Origin: Pelagicoccus albus
Lineage (GTDB): Bacteria; Verrucomicrobiota; Verrucomicrobiia; Opitutales; Opitutaceae
Length of the DNA: 64,000 nt
Assembly (NCBI RefSeq): GCF_014230145.1
Contig: NZ_JACHVC010000012.1
Span: 253,001 to 317,000, forward strand
Direction: 5' to 3'
The position numbers and the translations under genes were made by a program. Shown here piece by piece: positions 9,522 through 18,856 of the stretch (positions are counted from its first letter, which is position 1; each line of letters begins with the position of its first letter). The notes below the pieces were generated by a model. It ran no database searches. It was not told where the DNA came from and worked only from the letters and a program-made list of their open reading frames with translations.

Positions 9522-9623
9522 TACGCCTCGCCAAGGGCTCCCGTACTTCGATGGACATTCTCCATCCACGGGGCGGAGCCTACCCTCCTCTCAAGAATAA
9601 ATTAACTAATATCGTAATTAAAA

Positions 9624-10082
9624 ATGAAGTACACTAACGCAATCCTCGCCACTTCTAACAGTGTCGCTCCACTCGTAGCTCGCCTCACCTTAGCCGTAGT
9701 AATGTTTCCCCACGGAGCTCAAAAGCTCTTTGGCTGGTTCGGAGGCTATGGCTTCGGAGGAACGATGGACTACTTCACCGATTCCCTTGGCATTCCTGCC
9801 TTCTTCGCATTCCTCGCTATCATAGCTGAATCAATTGGAGCCATCGCTCTCTTCGCAGGGGCTCTAAGCCGAGTCGCAGCTTTCGGTATCGGTATCACCA
9901 TGACAGTTGCTATGTTTATGGCGCACACGGGCAACGGCTTCTTCATGAACTGGTACGGCAACCAGGCGGGTGAAGGCATGGAGTACCACCTTCTAACGAT
10001 CGGCCTCGCCATATCACTCATGATTTCCGGAGGAGGAGCTCTCTCCGTCGACAAGGCAATTCTCGCTAAAAGCGAAAACTAA
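9624..10082 (+). CDS. DoxX family membrane protein
   Basis: 152 residues with four hydrophobic segments and the family hallmark FPHGAQKLFGWFGGYG near residue 28-43. DoxX-family proteins are small inner-membrane proteins tied to thiol/redox stress and quinone chemistry in several bacteria. It follows the pirin gene by about 100 bp on the same strand and is closed by a strong hairpin at 10090-10126. The exact activity is not known. Confidence 0.9.
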   Translation: MKYTNAILATSNSVAPLVARLTLAVVMFPHGAQKLFGWFGGYGFGGTMDYFTDSLGIPAFFAFLAIIAESIGAIALFAGALSRVAAFGIGITMTVAMFMAHTGNGFFMNWYGNQAGEGMEYHLLTIGLAISLMISGGGALSVDKAILAKSEN

Positions 10083-10089
10083 AAACTCT

Positions 10090-10126
10090 GGGCGAGCGGG
10101 CCTAGATCGACTGGGCCCGTTCGCCC
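10090..10126. terminator. Bidirectional terminator between doxX and the 5-oxoprolinase gene
   Basis: A 13-bp stem (GGGCGAGCGGGCC / GGCCCGTTCGCCC, one G-T wobble) with an 11-base loop. It overlaps the stop codon of the minus-strand 5-oxoprolinase gene. On the minus strand it is followed by a T-rich run (AGTTTTTAGTTTT). It sits 8 bases after the doxX stop. Confidence 0.75.
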
Positions 10127-13100
10127 CAACCTCCACCACCCGGTGTTTTCATCAAAAGGATAGAACCGGCTTCCAGCTCCCAACTTCCGTTTCCGGCAAG
10201 TTCCATTTGTTCGCCCTCTGGAGACACGACGAGCTGAATTCCACAAGCGCCGGGCTCGCCCCCTTCCATGCCAAAGGGTCGCTCGTTTCGACGTTGAGTG
10301 AGAAGTGATAACGTAACAGGTTCAAGAAAACGGATACGTTTCACAACTCCGTCGCCTCCACTTTGGCGACCTTTACCGCCCGAACCAGACCTGATAGAGA
10401 ACTCCTCCACACGAACCGGATAGCGGAGCTCCATTATCTCCGGATCAGTCATAGCCGTATTGGTCATGTGGGTATGCACACCACTGGCCCCAGGTCGCGA
10501 GTCCGTCGCTCCTTCTCCCCCAGCTATGGTCTCGTAATAGCCGAAGGACTCGGTTCCAAAAATCAGGTTATTCATGGTGGACTGGCTGCAAGCCGCCAGT
10601 TTCAAGGCTCGTATGAGGCAGGAAACAACCAGCTGACTCACCTCAACATTTCCAGCAACAACAGCAGGACATTGCTTCGGATCACTTTCGAAACGGGGAT
10701 TTAGCATTCCCTCTGGTATCCGAATATCCACCACCTCGAGAAAACCCTCGTTCAGCGGGAGATCTACATCGGCAAGGAGTCGCAACACGTAGATGGCAGC
10801 ACTGGTCGTAATGGCGGGCGTAGCATTGTAATTATCTCCCTGCATCGCTGCAGTTCCAGTGAAATCAAGAAGCCACTTTGAGGAGCTCTGCTTGCTCAAA
10901 CGAGCCCGCACGACGGCCCCGTTGTCCAAGCGCTCTTCGATCGTCTCCGTCTCGCCAAGCCCCTCCAACGCAGAACGTAACGCCGTCTCGGCCCGTCCTT
11001 TGAGCAGATTCATATAGTGCCCGACTCGCTCTACCCCCTCCTTCTCGCAAAGCACTCGCAATGCCTTTTGGCCGAGTCGGATCGAAGCGAGCTGAGCCGA
11101 AAGGTCTGCTACGTTCTCCTCAACCGATCTGCTTGGATAATGGCTATCTCGCAGCAGTCGGAGCATCGAAGGCCAATCAACCCCTTCAGAACTCGCCAGC
11201 TTGAAAGGTGAAATCACTACCCCTTCTTCAGCCAGGCTTCTTGCGTTAGGAGGCATGCTCCCGGGAGAGATTCCCCCAATTTCCGCATGGTGAGCTCGAT
11301 TGGCCACATACCCTATCAACTTGTCTCCAGTTTCCGTATACACGGGTGCGATGAGAGTAACATCAGGTAAATGCGAGCCTCCAAACGCAGGATGGTTTGT
11401 TACCACAACATCCCCATCCTCGAGAGCCATCGCCTCAAGGACCTTTCGCACGCAAACACCGAGAGCTCCCAGATGCACAGGAATATGCGGAGCGTTCGCA
11501 ACAAGATACCCTTTTGCATCCAGCATCGCGCATGAAAAGTCTTTTCGATCCTTCACATTCGTCGAAAACGCCGCCCTTTCCAGCAAGGCGCCCATGTCTC
11601 CTACGATTGATAAAAACCGGTTGGTAAACAACTCCAGCTCGACCACTTCGTTTCGCTCCCTTCGAACATCCGCTTCTTTGCTCTTCCGCATCAGAAGGGT
11701 GCCGTCACTACCCGTGCAAGCATTCCAATCCCGAGCGATATAAACGGTGCTGTGTGGTCCTTGCAAAACCTGAGGCCCCTCAAGCGTAGCCCCGCCGCTC
11801 GAAGACTCCTGCTGAGCAAAATGCTCCGACTCTAAATCATGTATACGACTTCTGGCTACAGATCGGATCGCGACGAGCTCAATAACTCCAGCCTCAGGCA
11901 AGAAGCCAAACTGGTTTTGATAGGCTGTCTGAAAGCGGCTTTCGATGCTACCGGTGTCACCTCCACTAATTTCAAGGATCGATTCCTGCCCCCGGTATCG
12001 CAATTCGTACCTCGGAGCGACGATCTCAATCTCCCGCCTTGCCACTCCATCGCCCAAGAGCTTCTCAATAGCATTTTGCTCTAACTCTCTGACCCAGTCT
12101 TCGATCTGCCCTTGGCAATTCTGCAAAGCTTCCAAAGGCTGCTTTTCAGCGAATTGCTCAACGGACGCTTGCCCCAATCCGAAGGCACTGAGCAGCCCGG
12201 CATCCTTTGGAAATATAACGGTATCCATACTTAGCATACTTGCCACATCGCAAGCATGCAAGCCGCCCGCTCCTCCAAACGCGACCAGGGCGTAATCAGC
12301 AGCGTCAAAGCCTTCCGCAGTGGAAATCTTGCGAATCGCTTCCGCCATAGTCTCGTTGGCTATCGCAAGGAAGCCTTCGAGCATGGCCGCTTTTCCCATT
12401 CGCTTCCCCGTGGCCTTTTCGATTTCATCGCCCAATTCCTCCAACTTCAGCTCAGCCGCATTTGGGAAAACCGGTATTCCGAATGCCTCCGCTCTGAGCC
12501 TTCCGAGCAGGAGGTTAACATCGGTAATCGCTAGCGGTCCGCCAGCTCCGTAACAAGCAGGTCCGGGACTCGCCCCGGCGCTATGAGGCCCCACTCTTAG
12601 CGCCGATCCATCAAACCAGCAAACGGATCCGCCACCAGCCGCAACCGTTTCTATTCGCAAACTTGGTGCATAGACGCGAGCCGCACCTATTCTCTGCTCA
12701 AAGCGATAGTCAAACTCTCCATCGTAGCGTGAGACATCAGTGCTAGTCCCCCCCATATCAAAGGCGATCGTCTTGTGGTAACCCACCTTAAGACCCGATC
12801 GAGAGGCTCCGACCACTCCGCCAGCCGGCCCACTCAACAGGCTGTCTTTCGGATGATAACTGCCCCTGCTCACCAATCCACCGGCACTTGTCATAATACG
12901 AAAACGACGGGAGACCTCATCTCTATCAGAACCAGCACCGTCCTCTCCAAGAGAGTTCGCCACGGAATTCAGATAGGATTCCATGATGGGCGACAGATAT
13001 CCATCTACGACCGTCGTTTCTGCTCGCGGCAATAGCTTTACAAAAGGCGACAATTGACAGGAGACCGAAACAAAACGTACGCCCTCCTCCTTCAGTATTT

Positions 13101-13839
13101 CGAGGGCCCGTAACTCATGCTCCGGGTTCCGGTAAGAGTGCATGAATGCAATCGAAAATGCCGTCACCCCTTTTTCTAAAGCGCTTCTCGTGAACTTCCG
13201 GACGCCCTCTTCGTCCAAGGCTTCAATCTCGTTTCCTTTGTAATCAAGCCGCCCCGTTGCTTCATAAACTAATTCAGGAAGTGGATCCAGTTTCTGAATA
13301 CCGAGCTCGAATAAACGAGGTCTCCTCTGGTCACCTATACCCAACAAATCCCGGAACCCACGAGTCGTTAGAAAAGCCGTCCTGGCTCCTTTGCGTTCCA
13401 AGAGAGCGTTAGTGCCTCGAGTGGTCGCCAAACGTAAGTCGATATCAGGCAAAGCCTCGTCGAGCCTGCAACCGGTCAAAAGTCTGGCTGCCAAGATGGG
13501 CGGCTCTTCTGGAGATTGGATTTCACACAAGTCTCCCGATACTTCAAGCGCCAGCTCAGCATCCAGCTCGACCAGACCAGACTCTGCATCCCATGATAGA
13601 ATCTGGGCACTAAAACCACGACCCTTTCCGCTTAAAACCCTGAATTCGTATCCTCTGAAAAAATCCTGCGGGACGCGTTCGCTCTGCTCGATTTCTAGCT
13701 CACGATCGGATACCTTCCTCACAACGCGTCCTCGCACGCAACTGCTCGAAAGCACCTTGGCTCGCAAGGTTTGCCCTTTTGGATCAGTCGCAATGCAGTC
13801 CGTGAAGGTACCGCCCGTATCGATGCAAAACTTCCACAT
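10102..13839 (-). CDS. oplaH: 5-oxoprolinase / hydantoinase HyuA-HyuB fusion
   Basis: 1245 residues from ATG 13839 (MWKFCIDTGGTFTD); a TTG four codons upstream is possible but the family normally starts like this. HyuA part about 1-690, with the phosphate loop DTGGTFTD and a second site FDMGGTSTDVS. HyuB part about 720-1240, with ERAAFSTNVKDRKDFSCA, and a Gly-rich end (GGGGWGER). This full-length fusion matches ATP-dependent 5-oxoprolinase, which opens 5-oxoproline to glutamate in glutathione turnover; related enzymes hydrolyse hydantoins or carboxylate ketones, so substrate is inferred. It lies 58 bp after the ABC exporter gene on the same strand, possibly one transcript. Confidence 0.87.
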   Translation of the reverse strand: MWKFCIDTGGTFTDCIATDPKGQTLRAKVLSSSCVRGRVVRKVSDRELEIEQSERVPQDFFRGYEFRVLSGKGRGFSAQILSWDAESGLVELDAELALEVSGDLCEIQSPEEPPILAARLLTGCRLDEALPDIDLRLATTRGTNALLERKGARTAFLTTRGFRDLLGIGDQRRPRLFELGIQKLDPLPELVYEATGRLDYKGNEIEALDEEGVRKFTRSALEKGVTAFSIAFMHSYRNPEHELRALEILKEEGVRFVSVSCQLSPFVKLLPRAETTVVDGYLSPIMESYLNSVANSLGEDGAGSDRDEVSRRFRIMTSAGGLVSRGSYHPKDSLLSGPAGGVVGASRSGLKVGYHKTIAFDMGGTSTDVSRYDGEFDYRFEQRIGAARVYAPSLRIETVAAGGGSVCWFDGSALRVGPHSAGASPGPACYGAGGPLAITDVNLLLGRLRAEAFGIPVFPNAAELKLEELGDEIEKATGKRMGKAAMLEGFLAIANETMAEAIRKISTAEGFDAADYALVAFGGAGGLHACDVASMLSMDTVIFPKDAGLLSAFGLGQASVEQFAEKQPLEALQNCQGQIEDWVRELEQNAIEKLLGDGVARREIEIVAPRYELRYRGQESILEISGGDTGSIESRFQTAYQNQFGFLPEAGVIELVAIRSVARSRIHDLESEHFAQQESSSGGATLEGPQVLQGPHSTVYIARDWNACTGSDGTLLMRKSKEADVRRERNEVVELELFTNRFLSIVGDMGALLERAAFSTNVKDRKDFSCAMLDAKGYLVANAPHIPVHLGALGVCVRKVLEAMALEDGDVVVTNHPAFGGSHLPDVTLIAPVYTETGDKLIGYVANRAHHAEIGGISPGSMPPNARSLAEEGVVISPFKLASSEGVDWPSMLRLLRDSHYPSRSVEENVADLSAQLASIRLGQKALRVLCEKEGVERVGHYMNLLKGRAETALRSALEGLGETETIEERLDNGAVVRARLSKQSSSKWLLDFTGTAAMQGDNYNATPAITTSAAIYVLRLLADVDLPLNEGFLEVVDIRIPEGMLNPRFESDPKQCPAVVAGNVEVSQLVVSCLIRALKLAACSQSTMNNLIFGTESFGYYETIAGGEGATDSRPGASGVHTHMTNTAMTDPEIMELRYPVRVEEFSIRSGSGGKGRQSGGDGVVKRIRFLEPVTLSLLTQRRNERPFGMEGGEPGACGIQLVVSPEGEQMELAGNGSWELEAGSILLMKTPGGGGWGERAQSI

Positions 13840-13897
13840 CCTAGAATGCAAAGGGATTACCGTTGCAGAAGGAAGCGTTAATTTGGCAAAGCGATTC

Positions 13898-15634
13898 CTA
13901 CTCCTTGATTAAGTCAGTCTGCACCCGCCAAAGCTTGGCATAATGGCCATCAATGTGAATCAGCTCATCGTGCGTACCCGTTTCTATGATACGTCCTTTT
14001 TCTAACACGACAATTTTATCGGCCTTGAGTACCGTCGAAAGCCTATGGGCAATCACCAACGTCGTACGCTCTTTCACCAGATTGTCTACCGCCGCCTGAA
14101 TTTTGGCTTCCGTCAAAGTATCTACCGCGGAAGTAGCCTCGTCTAGGATTACCAAGGGTGGATTCCTGAGGATAACTCTTGCAATGGTAAGACGTTGTTT
14201 TTCTCCCATACTTAGGCGTATCCCACGTTCACCTATAAGCGTATCCATTTTTTGAGGCAATCGGGAAACGAAGTCCCACGCGCAAGCGCCTTCCAGAGCT
14301 TGAATCAGCTCTTCTTCGGTGGCGTCTTCTCGAGCTAGCAAAAGATTATCCCTGACCGAACCATCAAAGAGGAAAGGATCCTGGGCAACCATTCCGATCT
14401 GCGAGCGAAGAGATTGCAAAGTCAGCTCTCGAACGTCTATCCCATTTATAGATACGCTTCCCTCGCTCACATCATAGTAGCGTTGCAAAAGGTTTGCGAC
14501 AGTCGACTTACCAGCTCCGGTGTGGCCAACTAAGGCCGTCACCTTCCCTGCAGGGAGGATAAGGGAGAAATCAGACAAAAGGTTTGCCCGCTCCGAATAG
14601 CGGAAATCGACGGAGGAAAACTCCACTTGGAGCGGAGTCGAAGGGAAAGGTTTTGCGACATCGGGGTCCTTGATATCAATCGGAAAATCGAGCAGGTCGA
14701 ATACGCGTTCGGCCGAAGCCTTGCCTGTCGCGAACATGTTGTTGAGCGAAGAGATCTGCGTAAGTGGCACATACAACATGTAACAAAAAAGCAAATACTC
14801 CACGAGATCCCCAGTTTTGAATGTTTCTGGTTCAGACAGTGTCAGGTAGCCGCCATAGCCGATTACGGCCACGGTACCGAGACTGACTACGAATCCGTTC
14901 AAGGGCCCTTGGATAGACCAGCGAAACATACCTTTCAGAGTGAAGGCCTTGAGCTCTTCGGCCTTGTCGGAAAATCGCTTTTTCTCCCGGTCCTTCAGAG
15001 CGAAAGAATTGATTAGCCTGTTCCCTTGGATGTCTTCGATCAGCAAAGAGCTCAATTCGCCCGAGGCGCGTCGCACATTACGCCAGTTGACGCTCTGGGT
15101 TTTGAAGTGTAGTCGAGACATCACGATGATGATGGGGATAGGCAGCACCATCAACCCAGCCAGCCTAGGCTCTGAAGCGAACATCATGGCACTGACTCCC
15201 AGCAGTGTCAGCAAAGCTGTACTTCCCTGTTCCGTGCCGTCCAAAATGACGCGCTCCACGTTTTGAACATCTTCGATGACTCTGGATGCGATATCGCCCG
15301 ACTTGCGACTATCGAAATAGCGAACCGGTAAATCCAATAGCTTGGCATGCAAGTCGTGCCGAATGTCGATTAACACCTTTTGCTCCAGCACATTGTTGAG
15401 CCTGATTCGCATAGAGTTGAGAAACTCCCGCATCCCGTAACACGATACCAACAGCAAAACCCATAGCCAATAATTGCTTAAATCCGCCTGTTCGGTGATC
15501 CGATTCACAATCGCTCCAGCGATTTTCGGGACGGCCAAGAAAAATAGCGTACTGCCAATCGCGAGGGCGATCGTCCCCCAAAACATGAACTTGTACCGAA
15601 ACAAGTAAGTCGAAACTCTCCAAATAGTCTTCAT
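13898..15634 (-). CDS. ABC-type exporter, fused permease and ATPase (MsbA-like)
   Basis: 578 residues, a half-transporter that works as a homodimer. Six-helix ABC_membrane domain about 15-300, nucleotide-binding domain about 335-575 with Walker A GHTGAGKST at 370-378, Q-loop around 418, signature LSMGE at 474-478 (the usual LSGGQ is altered at two places), Walker B LVILDEA at 494-500, and H-loop IAHRLS. Likely exports a lipid, peptide or drug across the inner membrane. The variant signature occurs in other exporters and does not imply inactivity. Located upstream of the 5-oxoprolinase gene on the same strand. Confidence 0.9.
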   Translation of the reverse strand: MKTIWRVSTYLFRYKFMFWGTIALAIGSTLFFLAVPKIAGAIVNRITEQADLSNYWLWVLLLVSCYGMREFLNSMRIRLNNVLEQKVLIDIRHDLHAKLLDLPVRYFDSRKSGDIASRVIEDVQNVERVILDGTEQGSTALLTLLGVSAMMFASEPRLAGLMVLPIPIIIVMSRLHFKTQSVNWRNVRRASGELSSLLIEDIQGNRLINSFALKDREKKRFSDKAEELKAFTLKGMFRWSIQGPLNGFVVSLGTVAVIGYGGYLTLSEPETFKTGDLVEYLLFCYMLYVPLTQISSLNNMFATGKASAERVFDLLDFPIDIKDPDVAKPFPSTPLQVEFSSVDFRYSERANLLSDFSLILPAGKVTALVGHTGAGKSTVANLLQRYYDVSEGSVSINGIDVRELTLQSLRSQIGMVAQDPFLFDGSVRDNLLLAREDATEEELIQALEGACAWDFVSRLPQKMDTLIGERGIRLSMGEKQRLTIARVILRNPPLVILDEATSAVDTLTEAKIQAAVDNLVKERTTLVIAHRLSTVLKADKIVVLEKGRIIETGTHDELIHIDGHYAKLWRVQTDLIKE

Positions 15635-15729
15635 CGAGGCCCTCGATACACACTACACTCTCAGGTGATTCAAGCTTCATCCCGCCAAAGAACGGCTTCC
15701 CGCTACGCTCCCCATTGGACAAAAGAAAC

Positions 15730-15758
15730 GGCCTGCCGATTCTCGCGACCGGCAGGCC
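15730..15758 (-). terminator. Rho-independent terminator after the exported repeat protein
   Basis: Perfect 9-bp stem GGCCTGCCG / CGGCAGGCC with an 11-base loop. On the minus strand it is followed by a T-rich stretch (GTTTCTTTTG). It lies about 70 bases past the stop of the exported repeat protein, with a series of AACAACCAAC-type repeats in between. Confidence 0.75.
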
Positions 15759-15765
15759 TTCTTCA

Positions 15766-15827
15766 GTTGGTTGTTTTGGCTTAGTTGGTTGTTACTTAGC
15801 CTGGTTGGTAGCTCTATGTTGGTTGTT
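15766..15827 (-). repeat. AACAACCAAC-type repeats in the 3' untranslated region
   Basis: Read on the minus strand, AACAACCAAC occurs exactly at 15818-15827, 15784-15793 and 15766-15775, with a degenerate copy (TACCAACC) around 15803-15810. The stretch directly follows the stop codon of the exported protein and precedes its terminator. It is unstructured and C/A-rich. Related words (AACAACCAACC, AATCAACC) occur upstream of the 26-codon ORF at 54308-54320 and of this same gene near 18863. Confidence 0.5.
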
Positions 15828-18800
15828 TAATCTAAAACTTCGATAACCGCGCTGGAGAGGTTGCCATCCGACTGGGAACCGATCGTCAGTCCGATCATGC
15901 CTCCTCCGGCGAAATCCAAATCCAGACTTCTAATGAGGGTCCAATTCTCACCGTTGGCAGAGTGGTACATAGAAATTCTCCGTCCTGACCGATCAAGCCG
16001 TAGGCAATGAACCTCGCCGGCATAACCTCCCCGAACTCCAGAAAACGAGCCGCCCTGAGCTAAACGATAGCTGGCTTCCAAAAGACCGTCTCCATTCATG
16101 GTGACAGAAACATGCTTGGAATCAGGGTTAAGAGTCTCACGCAACATCAAGCCAGTGCGTCCCCAGCTTGCGTCTGCCTCGTAGTCATGAACCCGGATTT
16201 TTAGGCTGAAGTCACCTGAAGCGGGCACCCAGGTGTAGCGGAGCTCATCCTCGTACTTTTCATGGCCTAAGCCAGAAGCGCTGTAGTAGTACAAACCGCT
16301 TTCCGCATCGAACAGTTCTTCACCTACATCGATCATTTCCCCTATGACGTCGCTAACTGCTATTTGATCGAGCAGGGTAAAGGGCTGCGGCGCTTCAGGC
16401 TCGGACGCTTGAACTGATTCGCCCATTTGAAAATCGATTTGCTCGACCACCACACTGGACAAGTTTCCGTCGTTCTGTGAACCGATCGCCAAGCCAACCA
16501 TGCTGCCCTGCGCAAATTCGACTTCGATGCTCTTTATCAGAGTCCAGTTCTCCCCGTCCGCAGACTCGTACATCGAGACCTCATTTCCTATCCGGTCGAG
16601 ACGAAGGGCAGGATCTTCCATCGAACTGCTACCGCGAACTCCCGAAAGCGAGCCACCCGGGGCCAGACGATAGATCGCCTCTACTAAGCCATCCCCATTC
16701 ACCGTTACCGATGCATGTTTTGAGTCAGGACTTAGCGACTCTCTGAGCATCAGCCCCGCACGACTCCATGTCGCATCTGCCTGATAATCATGCAATCTCA
16801 CTCTGAGACTAAAATCCCCGTCAACGGGTACCCATGTGTAGCGGAGTTCATCCTCATATTTTTCGTAACCCAGCCCCGAAGCGCTGAAATAATACAGTCC
16901 ACTTTCCACATCGTAGTAGGATTCTCCCACTTCGCTCATTGAACCAACGATCGAATCCTGAGTTACGAAACTAGAGAGAGCGTAGGGATGCGGTCCTTGG
17001 TCCTCAACCTTTGCAAAAGCATCCCCCGTCTCGCTGACAAGTTCGATATCGCAGCGCGAAAATCTTCCATCACCTTGAGAGCCTATAGAGTATCCTACTA
17101 GGAACTCTTCTCCGAGAGGAATGGATTGGGAGGTCACTTTCGTCCACGACTCTCCGTCTTCAGAGCTGTAGCCGGTCAAAAGGTCCCCGACCTTCTGTAT
17201 CCGCAAATAAGCTACACTCGGAGCGGCCCTACCTCTAGTTCCTTTCAAAGCGGACCCATCCTGCAAGCGGTAAAGACTTTCAAACATACCATCTCCTCGA
17301 ACCAACATAGACAAGTGGGCTGAATCCTGTTCCAAGGTCGAACGTACCATCAAACCGGCTCGAGCCCAAGTCGCATCGGGTTTGTACCCAGACAGCTTTA
17401 CGGAGATGTCAAAATCTCCAAAGGCGGGAACGCTTACAAAACGAAGTTCATCGTTTATAGATTCGTAGCCAACCGTTGATGAGACAATCTTGTGCACTCC
17501 CGTGTTCGAGTCATAGGAGTGCGATCCGTCCTTGTCCTTTTCACCTATCACACCCGCTTCTAGAGGCTCACCTAGCAGATACGGCCACGCGGAAGACTGC
17601 CGGGCAAAAGCGCCTATATTCGAGTGCACAATTTCTACAAGGCCACTAGAGAGGCGGCCCCCAGTCTCCGATCCGATCGCCAAGCCAACCTGTAGTGTAC
17701 CCGTCATCAGCTTTGCGCCTCCTGATACCTCGGTCCAAACGAGTCCGTCCGATGAATAACGAAGGGTAACGAATCCGTATTCACGACTCGCCTTCAGGTA
17801 AACCGGACCTTCCATCATCGTCTGCTTTGTCGCACTCACGGAAGCCCCCGACTCGGGACGCGACAAATGCTCAATGTATCCGCTTCCTGCCCACACGATA
17901 GACTCATGAGCTGCGTTAGCCTCTAGACCTCCCCTGACCATGAGGCCTAATTGCCCCTCATCTCCGTCGGTGGCAAAGGAGTGAACAAGGATCGTCAGTT
18001 CGAAATCTCCACTCACACTTGCCTGTGTGAATTGCACAGCGTCCTCGTATTCCCCAAAGCCTGATGCAGAACCATACAACAGGTATGCTCTAGATTCTGC
18101 GTCATAGATGGATTCGGCCGCTAAGCCGGGTAGTCCTACATTCTGAGAAACAACGACCTGATCGACTATCTCCTCGACACTGGGGTACTCGGAAAGAGCA
18201 TAGCCGACAGCCGTGTAGTCCGAGTAACCGAAGGCATTGAAGGATCTCAAGCGATAATAATATTCCTGCCCATCACGAACATCGGCATCCGTGTAATTGG
18301 TCACATTTGCTCCGGTCTGAGCAATCTCCTCGAAACGGACTCCATCATCGGAACGTTCAATCAAGAAACCGTCCTCTTTGTCGCAAGAGTCGAGCCATCT
18401 AAGAACCAATGGATTCCCGAAATTGATTCCCGTTCCGTCCGAATCGACAGAGTCAGCATAAATCTCTCCCTGCATGCTGACAGTATATTCTGAATACCCA
18501 AACGCGTTGTATGCTCTTAACCGGTAGGAATAGGTAACACCCTCGACAACATCTTCGTCCAAGAACTCTGTGAGCGAAGCATCTAAGTCAGCTACTTCTA
18601 TGTAATCTCCCCCATTAGAAGATCGTTCCACCAGGATACCTTCCGCCCTGCTGGACTCGTCGAGCCAAGACAGATGCAGCGACTTAGCCGAGAGTGAAGT
18701 AGCAACAAACGATAACAGTATCGTCACAACAAGCTTCGCAAACCCTTTATTGAAGGCATCAAAAAGAGAACATCTCGCTCTCTTATTATCCAGTTTTTCG

Positions 18801-18856
18801 ATACGCTTTAGGCATCTTTCCCGTATTAAATTTCCGGCTACAGCTTGCTTAGACAT
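15827..18856 (-). CDS. Exported protein with two FnIII domains and four lectin-like repeats
   Basis: 1009 residues from ATG 18856; an in-frame start 24 codons upstream is less likely. A basic N-terminus and a hydrophobic run (FAKLVVTILLSFVATSLSA) form a late signal peptide at about residues 40-58. Two fibronectin-III modules follow, each with the pattern I-E-R-S-x-D-G then YYYRLRSFNAFGYSDYT. Four repeats of about 190 residues make up the rest, each with Y-[ED]-[ED]-x-[LV]-[RQ]-[YF] then GDFSL, then GLM-[LV]-R and a closing VGLAIGSQ-x-DGNLSS. These resemble concanavalin-like domains (DUF1349/LamG type). No catalytic domain and no C-terminal sorting signal are seen. Probably a secreted carbohydrate- or surface-binding protein. 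Repeats 3 and 4 are also similar at DNA level. Confidence 0.8.
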   Translation of the reverse strand: MSKQAVAGNLIRERCLKRIEKLDNKRARCSLFDAFNKGFAKLVVTILLSFVATSLSAKSLHLSWLDESSRAEGILVERSSNGGDYIEVADLDASLTEFLDEDVVEGVTYSYRLRAYNAFGYSEYTVSMQGEIYADSVDSDGTGINFGNPLVLRWLDSCDKEDGFLIERSDDGVRFEEIAQTGANVTNYTDADVRDGQEYYYRLRSFNAFGYSDYTAVGYALSEYPSVEEIVDQVVVSQNVGLPGLAAESIYDAESRAYLLYGSASGFGEYEDAVQFTQASVSGDFELTILVHSFATDGDEGQLGLMVRGGLEANAAHESIVWAGSGYIEHLSRPESGASVSATKQTMMEGPVYLKASREYGFVTLRYSSDGLVWTEVSGGAKLMTGTLQVGLAIGSETGGRLSSGLVEIVHSNIGAFARQSSAWPYLLGEPLEAGVIGEKDKDGSHSYDSNTGVHKIVSSTVGYESINDELRFVSVPAFGDFDISVKLSGYKPDATWARAGLMVRSTLEQDSAHLSMLVRGDGMFESLYRLQDGSALKGTRGRAAPSVAYLRIQKVGDLLTGYSSEDGESWTKVTSQSIPLGEEFLVGYSIGSQGDGRFSRCDIELVSETGDAFAKVEDQGPHPYALSSFVTQDSIVGSMSEVGESYYDVESGLYYFSASGLGYEKYEDELRYTWVPVDGDFSLRVRLHDYQADATWSRAGLMLRESLSPDSKHASVTVNGDGLVEAIYRLAPGGSLSGVRGSSSMEDPALRLDRIGNEVSMYESADGENWTLIKSIEVEFAQGSMVGLAIGSQNDGNLSSVVVEQIDFQMGESVQASEPEAPQPFTLLDQIAVSDVIGEMIDVGEELFDAESGLYYYSASGLGHEKYEDELRYTWVPASGDFSLKIRVHDYEADASWGRTGLMLRETLNPDSKHVSVTMNGDGLLEASYRLAQGGSFSGVRGGYAGEVHCLRLDRSGRRISMYHSANGENWTLIRSLDLDFAGGGMIGLTIGSQSDGNLSSAVIEVLD

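Noticed and set aside
15730-15758. Possible CRISPR-like or REP repeat near 15.7 kb
   Set aside because: Only one hairpin copy exists and spacing of the neighbouring short repeats is irregular; a terminator explains it. No CRISPR array was seen anywhere in the window.
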